Shown here: piece after piece, positions 59,244 through 64,000 of the stretch | How positions within the stretch are numbered: position 1 is the first letter of the stretch | Layout: each line of letters starts with the position of its first letter | DNA from: an uncultured Collinsella sp. | Lineage (GTDB): Bacteria; Actinomycetota; Coriobacteriia; Coriobacteriales; Coriobacteriaceae | DNA: 64,000 bases | Assembly (NCBI GenBank): GCA_900543845.1 | Contig: UQTD01000002.1 | Coordinates: 22,455 to 86,454 of the forward strand | Direction: 5' to 3' | Made by a program: the position numbers and the translations under genes | The notes under the pieces: model-generated | The model's input: the letters and a program-made list of their open reading frames with translations, nothing else | Database searches by the model: none | What the model was told of the DNA's origin: nothing

Positions 59244-60020
59244 TTGACGCAGCAATTTACGATTACCGTATCCCGACCGGATGGCACATCCATCCCCGTC
59301 GTCGTTACCAAAAAGCGCGTCAAGAACTTCAACCTACGCGTCACATCGAGCGGTGAGGCCCACGCCAGCGCACCGCTCGGCGCCAGCCGCGAGCGTATCG
59401 AAGCGTTTGTGAAGCGCAACAGCGCCTGGATTATCAGCCGACTTGACCAGCGTGAGCAACATCAGGCGACGGCGCGAGAGCCGCTCAGTCCCTCGTCCAT
59501 CATTGCGCTTTGGGGCAAGCCCATCACGGTACAAGATGCGCTCGATCACAACTTTGCATCGCCCGCACCGCGGCCCAAGCAGGCCACCTTCGCAAGTTTT
59601 ATGGGCGCCGACAAATCGAACGAACGCCTACAGGCCGAGCGGCGCGCAATCCTCGACGGCCTGACGCCCGATGAGCTCCAGACCCGCATCGACCAGCTCT
59701 ATGCATCCGAGGTCACCACAGCGCTGCGCGATATGGTGCATGCATACGAAATCGCAATGGGTATCGCCGTTTCCCGCGTTTCCGTACGCAGTATGAAGAC
59801 GCGCTGGGGCTCATGCACACCCAAAACCGGCGCCATTCGCATCGCGCGCGAGCTCGCCGCCTACCCTGTCGAATGCCTCGACATGGTTGTCGCCCACGAG
59901 CTCGTCCACTTGCTCGAGCCAAGCCACAATCAGCGGTTTCACGCCCTGCTCGACACGTACTGCCCCAACAATAGGGCTCTGTCGCAGCGGCTCAAGCGGC
60001 CACCCCTCAACAAGCTCTAG
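59244..60020 (+). CDS. YgjP-like (DUF45/WLM-type) metallopeptidase
   Basis: 258 residues. VVTKKRVKNFNLRVTSSGEA at the start is typical of the family, MKTRWGSCTPKTGAIRIARE precedes the zinc motif VVAHELVHLLEPSHNQRFH (HExxH plus a third His). Role unknown; it is often encoded near DNA-repair or restriction genes, which is not the case here. TTG at 59244 with GAAGGA upstream. Confidence 0.88.
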   Translation: MTQQFTITVSRPDGTSIPVVVTKKRVKNFNLRVTSSGEAHASAPLGASRERIEAFVKRNSAWIISRLDQREQHQATAREPLSPSSIIALWGKPITVQDALDHNFASPAPRPKQATFASFMGADKSNERLQAERRAILDGLTPDELQTRIDQLYASEVTTALRDMVHAYEIAMGIAVSRVSVRSMKTRWGSCTPKTGAIRIARELAAYPVECLDMVVAHELVHLLEPSHNQRFHALLDTYCPNNRALSQRLKRPPLNKL

Positions 60021-60026
60021 CGTCGA

Positions 60027-60512
60027 CTAGCGCACTCGCTCGATCTCGACGCCGCAGCTTGCCAGGGGAAGACCGACGGGAGCCCAAGGCTTATCGAGCT
60101 TAACACGCACGCCAAGCAGCAGGGGGTAACGACGCAGCAGCATCTGGGCCACACCCTCGGCTGCAGCCTCGATGAGCTTAAACGTATGCTCGCGCAGATA
60201 TCCGTCGACATCGTGACACACCGAGCCATAATCAATCGAGGCATCCAGGTTGTCGTGCTCCCCTGCTGCACGCAGGTCGGCATAGAGCACCAAGGACACG
60301 ATGAACTTCTGGCCCAGCGCGTTCTCTTCGGGATACACACCGTGGTTGGCAAAGACCTCGAGACCGTCGATAGTAATGCGGTCAGCATGGCGCAGGTCGT
60401 CATAGCTCACGTGGGGCACCGCCGCTGCGGTGGATATTTCGCCCCTTCCACGGCGGGCGAGCTCGGCGCCTTCAGTCTTGGTTGCATTCTCGGGCAGTTT
60501 CTTGTTACTCAT
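60027..60512 (-). CDS. folB: dihydroneopterin aldolase
   Basis: 161 residues; the enzyme domain is about 42-161. ITIDGLEVFANHGVYPEENA, GQKFIVSLVLYADL, SIDYGSVCHDV (Tyr), TFKLIEAAAEGVAQ (Glu) and RVKLDKPWAPVG (Lys). It splits dihydroneopterin in folate synthesis. About 35 extra N-terminal residues are charged. Last gene of folE-HD-folB. Confidence 0.92.
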   Translation of the reverse strand: MSNKKLPENATKTEGAELARRGRGEISTAAAVPHVSYDDLRHADRITIDGLEVFANHGVYPEENALGQKFIVSLVLYADLRAAGEHDNLDASIDYGSVCHDVDGYLREHTFKLIEAAAEGVAQMLLRRYPLLLGVRVKLDKPWAPVGLPLASCGVEIERVR

Positions 60513-60555
60513 CGCGATCGTCTCCTTCGTTTAGAACCCCGACCGCGCAAACTAA

Positions 60556-61137
60556 CTACACGCGAATCGACAGGTTCTTTTTATCATCGCTCCAATTGCA
60601 AGCATTGCGCGCGGGGCATGCAAAGCAGGCGCGCGACGCTTTGTCGGCTGCATAGAGCAGACGCTCGAGCGGTTGGCTGTTCACGCGCAGCTTTCGATGG
60701 CCCAGAATGGCCGTCTTAATGGCCGCAGCATCGGCCGGCTCAAACGCTACGTCATCGGGCATGCCGCCGAGAATCGCATCAGCGACGCGTTCGCTTGCAA
60801 CATCATGGGATATACCCGATTCATACTGTTCATCTTTGCCGATATCGTGAAGAAGTGCCGTGGCGTAGATGACCTCGCGGTCAAATTCGAGCTGTTCCTC
60901 GAGATTCTTGATCCACATAATGCGAGCGACATCGAGCAGATGGTCAATACCGTGGCGGCAGAAGATACGCCCCGATTCCAACTGTGCAATGTTGCCCAGG
61001 TGCCGCCGGAACAGGCCGTTGGCACAGATGTAATCGATACGAGGCATGGCACCAAAGGGGGCTAGGCCCGAAGCCATAAAACCGCGACGCGGCGTTCCCT
61101 CATCGGTCTTCGATGCAAAGTCGTTAACGGCTCTCAT
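60556..61137 (-). CDS. HD-domain phosphohydrolase-like protein in the folate operon
   Basis: 193 residues. FCRHGIDHLLDVARI (first His) and ALLHDIGKDEQYESGISHD (HD pair) with later Asp in LLYAADKASRACFACPARNA, which also brings a C-x2-C-x4-C cluster (Fe-S or Zn?). It lies between folE and folB and could remove phosphate from dihydroneopterin triphosphate, a step often filled by unrelated enzymes; this is a positional inference. ATG 61137, two bases after the folE stop. Confidence 0.8.
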   Translation of the reverse strand: MRAVNDFASKTDEGTPRRGFMASGLAPFGAMPRIDYICANGLFRRHLGNIAQLESGRIFCRHGIDHLLDVARIMWIKNLEEQLEFDREVIYATALLHDIGKDEQYESGISHDVASERVADAILGGMPDDVAFEPADAAAIKTAILGHRKLRVNSQPLERLLYAADKASRACFACPARNACNWSDDKKNLSIRV

Positions 61138-61139
61138 GG

Positions 61140-61697
61140 TTAGCGGTCCAGCATCCTAAAGAATCGCTCCTCGAGCGACGGATCGGTCTCAAAGATGCCG
61201 CGGCGAGCGAGCGTCACGGTCTTGGTGCCGGGCTTTTGCACGCCACGCATCGTCATGCACATATGCTCGGCCTCCATCAACACAATCGCTCCCTGGGGAG
61301 CAAGATACTCCATGAGAGCATCGGCAACCTGCGCACACAGCTGCTCCTGCAGCTGCAGACGGCGGGCATAGACCTCAACCGTGCGGGCGAGCTTGGAAAG
61401 TCCAGCCACCCGACCGTTAGGGATATAACCAATGGCGGCCTTGCCATAAAACGGCAGCAGATGATGCTCGCACAGCGAGTAGAACGTAATGTCGCGCTCG
61501 ATAACCAAATCGTTCGAAGCGACGGCAAAAGTTTTGGACAGGTGCTCCTCGGCACTCTGGTCCATACCGCCGGCAATCTCGCCATACATACGGGCGACGC
61601 GTGCCGGAGTCTCCAGCAGGCCCTCACGAGTTGGGTCCTCGCCTATACCTTCAAGCAGCAGCTTAATGGCAGTCTCGACTTTTTCCTGATCGACCAT
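61140..61697 (-). CDS. folE: GTP cyclohydrolase I
   Basis: 185 residues, normal. [20 protein letters not shown], then the zinc/catalytic block [40 protein letters not shown] and [12 protein letters not shown]. It converts GTP to dihydroneopterin triphosphate, first step of folate synthesis. Heads the folE-HD-folB operon. Confidence 0.95.
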   Translation of the reverse strand: MVDQEKVETAIKLLLEGIGEDPTREGLLETPARVARMYGEIAGGMDQSAEEHLSKTFAVASNDLVIERDITFYSLCEHHLLPFYGKAAIGYIPNGRVAGLSKLARTVEVYARRLQLQEQLCAQVADALMEYLAPQGAIVLMEAEHMCMTMRGVQKPGTKTVTLARRGIFETDPSLEERFFRMLDR

Positions 61698-61764
61698 CTG
61701 GGCCTCACTTTTTTCGATTTCGCGTTCGCGCTATGGTACCACGCCGGCACGCAACCTCTGCCAG

Positions 61765-62346
61765 CTACATAGTATGGGTCGAATAGACCGGATCGTCCCG
61801 CCAAAGCTCCACAGCATCGCAAAGCGCAACGCCCTCACGTGCAGCACGAGCGCGCGTGGCGTTCATGTCGATCACGCGCTGATTGCTCGAGCCCCTAAAG
61901 CGCAACGAGATATCGTACAGATCCTGAACGAACGGGCCGTCCACCAACATGTCGAGGCAGGCCAGGATACGGTCCGTCACCTCGGTATGATGACGGCCAC
62001 CCGGCATAAGCTCCTCGAGCACGTCACCGGTAAAGCACCAAATGGTCTTGCCCGACCCAGCAGGATAGGCCGCACGCACGCGCTCGATAAAGTCAACAAG
62101 CCCCGCCTGATTCTCGGGCTCCATAGGCTCGCCACCCAGAATCGTCAGGCCATCGATAAAGGGATGATCGAGACTCTCGATAATCTTATCCTCGACGGCG
62201 CGATCGAACGGCTCGCCCGCAGCAAAGTCCCACGCGACAGAGTTAAAGCAATTCTTGCACCCACGACGGCACCCGCTCACAAACAGAGAAGTACGAACGC
62301 CTTCACCATCAGCAATATCGAAATACTTAATGTTCGCGTAGTTCAT
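61765..62346 (-). CDS. nrdG: anaerobic ribonucleotide reductase activating protein, radical SAM
   Basis: 193 residues. FDIADGEGVRTSLFVSGCRR and GCKNCFN give the C-x3-C-x2-C cluster, LTILGGEPMEPENQ the GGE motif, IWCFTGDVLEEL. It makes the glycyl radical on NrdD. Start at 62346 with GGGAGAG upstream. Its usual partner nrdD is not upstream: a palindrome and gatB lie there. Confidence 0.92.
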   Translation of the reverse strand: MNYANIKYFDIADGEGVRTSLFVSGCRRGCKNCFNSVAWDFAAGEPFDRAVEDKIIESLDHPFIDGLTILGGEPMEPENQAGLVDFIERVRAAYPAGSGKTIWCFTGDVLEELMPGGRHHTEVTDRILACLDMLVDGPFVQDLYDISLRFRGSSNQRVIDMNATRARAAREGVALCDAVELWRDDPVYSTHTM

Positions 62347-62361
62347 AGGTAACTCTCCCGG

Positions 62362-62445
62362 GAGGCCGGGACATATCATCCCGTCCTCAAACATTCTCGG
62401 CCTGCGGCCTGCGAAACTGCGGGCGGGACGATATGTCCCGGCCTC
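62362..62445. repeat. long palindrome upstream of nrdG
   Basis: GAGGCCGGGACATATCATCC... (62362-62383) pairs with its near-exact complement (62424-62445), one mismatch over 22 bases; a smaller CGGCCTGCGGCC-containing stem lies in the loop. It spans the nrdG leader up to 16 bases from the ATG. 62446-62673 shows nothing further. Confidence 0.75.
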
Positions 62446-62673
62446 ATGCAAAGGGTAACTCAATGAACGAAGCGAACATCGAGTATAGGGTTCGAGGTCC
62501 AATAAAAACTTTGTTGCAGCCCAACCGTCATCGCAAGCAAAACGTTGTTGCAAGTCAACTCATTTCCGCTAAGAACTTCGAGAAGTGAGCAGACCGCATG
62601 CTGCATCTCAACTACGTCAACTTGGCTGAACCGAGAGGGCCGCTTGGGCTTTTGCTCGATATGAGTTCCGCAC

Positions 62674-62706
62674 GCAAAGAAGGCCACTTAATGTGGCCTT
62701 CGTCTT
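62674..62706. terminator. terminator downstream of gatB
   Basis: AAGGCCAC/GTGGCCTT, 5-base loop, extended by GA/TC; minus-strand tail TCTTTGCG. It lies about 62 bases after the gatB stop. Confidence 0.75.
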
Positions 62707-62767
62707 GCGCAGGACTGTTCGAAATTTTGAGGAAGCACCCGCCCTGCCGGGGCTCCCGGGTTCCCGC

Positions 62768-64000
62768 TTACGAGAGCGACGTTCTCAGCAACTCGTTGAA
62801 GAGCTTCGGATTGCCCTTACCGCGGCTCGCCTTCATGCACTTGCCCACCAAAAAGCCGATAACCTTCTGGTTGCCGTCACGATACTGCTGCGCCTGATCG
62901 GCACAGTTTGCCAGCACCTCGTCCACAATCGGCTGCAGCGCGCCGGCATCGCTCACCTGACGCATACCACGCTCGTCAACGATCTTGTTGGGATCGTCAC
63001 CGGTCTGGGCCATGGTCTCAAAGACCTCGTGCGCCTGGTTGGAGCTGATGGCATCGGTCGCCAGCAGCTTGGCAAGAGCTGCCACCTGAGCCGGCGCGAT
63101 GCCGGATTCGGCGAGCGACACGCCCGCACCCTTAAGGTAGGCGATCATCTCGTTGACCAGCAGGTTTGCGACCGTCTGGGCCTCCTTGCCGGCCATACCG
63201 GCAGCAGCGGCCTCAAAGAAGTCGGCAAACTCGGGGTCGCCGGCAATCTGCTCGGCGTCGGCTGTCTTAATGCCAAAGTCGGCCTCAAAACGGACGCGCT
63301 TGGCATCGGGCAGCTCAGGGATCTCGCCACGGCAGCGGTCGATGAACTCGTCGTCCAGATCGAACGGCGCCAGGTCGGGATCGGGGAACAGGCGATAGTC
63401 GTCGGCCGTCTCCTTGACACGCATGACCACGGTGCGCTTGCGGCTGGGCTCCCAGTGACGGGTCTCCTGGTAGATAATGCCGCCCTCCTCGAGCACCTCG
63501 GCCTGACGGCAAATCTCGTAAGCAAGGCCGTCGTGCAGGCTCTTAAACGAGTTGAGGTTCTTGAGCTCGGTCTTGGTGCCCAGCTTGGTCTCGCCGCGGC
63601 GGCGCAGCGACACGTTGCCGTCGCAGCGCATAGAGCCCTTCTCCATGGAGCAGTCCGAAATGCCCAGTGTCACAAAGATGCGGCGGAGCTTCTCCATAAA
63701 CAGGCGCGCTTCCTCGGGCGTACGCAAGTCGGGCTCAGTCACGAGCTCAATCAAAGGCGTGCCGCAGCGGTTGTAGTCGACGAGTGACTCGGCCGCGGCG
63801 GTAATGCGGCCCTCGGCACCGCCCACGTGCACCATCTTGGCGGCGTCCTCCTCCATGTGGATGCGCAGGATGCGGATGGGCACCGTGTAGGAACCGTCCT
63901 CGCGGCGCTCGGGCATCTGCAGGTTGGACGCATCGTAGCTGGCCAGGTGACCGGCGCGCTGGTTGCCTTCGCGCATGGTCGACGTCATGGACGTGGACAG
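62768..64000 (-). CDS. gatB: Asp-tRNA(Asn)/Glu-tRNA(Gln) amidotransferase subunit B, 5' end beyond window
   Basis: About 410 residues visible, open at the right edge. RILRIHMEEDAAKMVHVGG, SLVDYNRCGTPLIELVTEPD, MRCDGNVSLRRRGE, TELKNLNSFKSLHDGLAYE and the C-terminal YqeY-like tail domain (VGKCMKASRGKGNPKLFNEL). GatB holds the kinase/transamidase site that converts misacylated Glu-tRNA(Gln) or Asp-tRNA(Asn). Sequence just inside the edge (REGNQRAGHLASYDASNLQM) does not look like the usual YFYPD region; possibly an insertion, to be judged with the upstream part. Confidence 0.93.
   Translation of the reverse strand: MSTSMTSTMREGNQRAGHLASYDASNLQMPERREDGSYTVPIRILRIHMEEDAAKMVHVGGAEGRITAAAESLVDYNRCGTPLIELVTEPDLRTPEEARLFMEKLRRIFVTLGISDCSMEKGSMRCDGNVSLRRRGETKLGTKTELKNLNSFKSLHDGLAYEICRQAEVLEEGGIIYQETRHWEPSRKRTVVMRVKETADDYRLFPDPDLAPFDLDDEFIDRCRGEIPELPDAKRVRFEADFGIKTADAEQIAGDPEFADFFEAAAAGMAGKEAQTVANLLVNEMIAYLKGAGVSLAESGIAPAQVAALAKLLATDAISSNQAHEVFETMAQTGDDPNKIVDERGMRQVSDAGALQPIVDEVLANCADQAQQYRDGNQKVIGFLVGKCMKASRGKGNPKLFNELLRTSLS

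Noticed and set aside
62470..62560. tRNA gene suggested by GGTTCGAGGTCC
   Set aside because: No acceptor stem or anticodon arm can be formed around it; no tRNA or rRNA gene was recognised in the window.

Overview
The window is high-GC, gene-dense chromosomal DNA from an anaerobic, fermentative actinobacterium. The gene set fits the Coriobacteriia, with Collinsella the most likely genus. The pointers are: L-lactate dehydrogenase, an oxygen-independent NrdG activase, the acetylase (DapH) route to diaminopimelate, GatB (indirect Gln/Asn-tRNA synthesis), DUF3793-flavodoxin, FrlD-like fructoselysine kinase, cell-surface proteins with signal peptides, and frequent GTG/TTG starts behind strong Shine-Dalgarno (SD) sequences. 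The genus is inferred from gene content; no rRNA or tRNA gene is visible.

Layout. 1-2.75 kb is a small accessory island on the minus strand: an edge-cut ADP-ribosylglycohydrolase, a GIY-YIG nuclease-like protein, a decayed gene, a small membrane protein and a HigBA toxin-antitoxin pair. 2.8-15.3 kb is mostly amino-acid and central metabolism: an M20 deacylase, a lysine riboswitch, an in-frame lysA-dapA gene, dapB and dapH, then ndpA, a DUF2974 hydrolase, ldh, a class I aminotransferase and glutamine-dependent NAD synthetase. 15.4-26.3 kb holds a DUF4160 pair, two low-complexity proteins, ettA, an sdpRI-type immunity pair, tcdA-tatD, an FrlD-like kinase and two HAD phosphatases. 26.5-29.7 kb is a three-gene cassette (unknown helical protein, ClpP-like protease, VirD4/TraG-like ATPase without membrane helices) behind its own promoter and a structured leader. 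It is then chromosomal again: pgi, a truncated Fe-alcohol dehydrogenase, an SOS-controlled Y-family polymerase with YolD, a copper-type HMA protein and an iron-responsive DUF3793-flavodoxin operon. 36.3-41.2 kb is a 1509-residue surface protein under a cobalamin riboswitch. It carries a transcobalamin/intrinsic-factor-like alpha/alpha toroid. 41.4-64 kb has a polar amino-acid ABC transporter, nfo, two Gfo/Idh oxidoreductases, a ferredoxin-type aldo/keto reductase, panE, a secreted protein, metY with a Cys-containing leader ORF and a divergent LysR regulator, rnhA, acylphosphatase, a Fur-family regulator, slyD with a UreE-like gene, dipeptidase, a YgjP-type metallopeptidase, the folE-HD-folB operon, nrdG and the 3' part of gatB.

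How the genes fit together. DapA, DapB, DapH, an aminotransferase of the right class, an M20 deacylase and LysA could together make the acetyl-DAP pathway to lysine and peptidoglycan. Sensing elements are visible for lysine (L box), cobalamin (B12 box), cysteine (leader peptide), SOS damage (two LexA boxes), copper (CsoR-like box) and iron (DtxR/IdeR-like box).

Repeats. Intergenic spaces are unusually rich in long palindromes. There is a modular two-copy element after dapH and ettA, an 84-bp element in two direct copies around one Gfo/Idh gene, GGG(A/T)CAGGTT hairpins around the DUF2974 gene and beside the truncated dehydrogenase, a roughly 200-bp MITE-like element at 23.5 kb, and single palindromes at 57.0 and 62.4 kb. 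No transposase, integrase, CRISPR array or att site was found.
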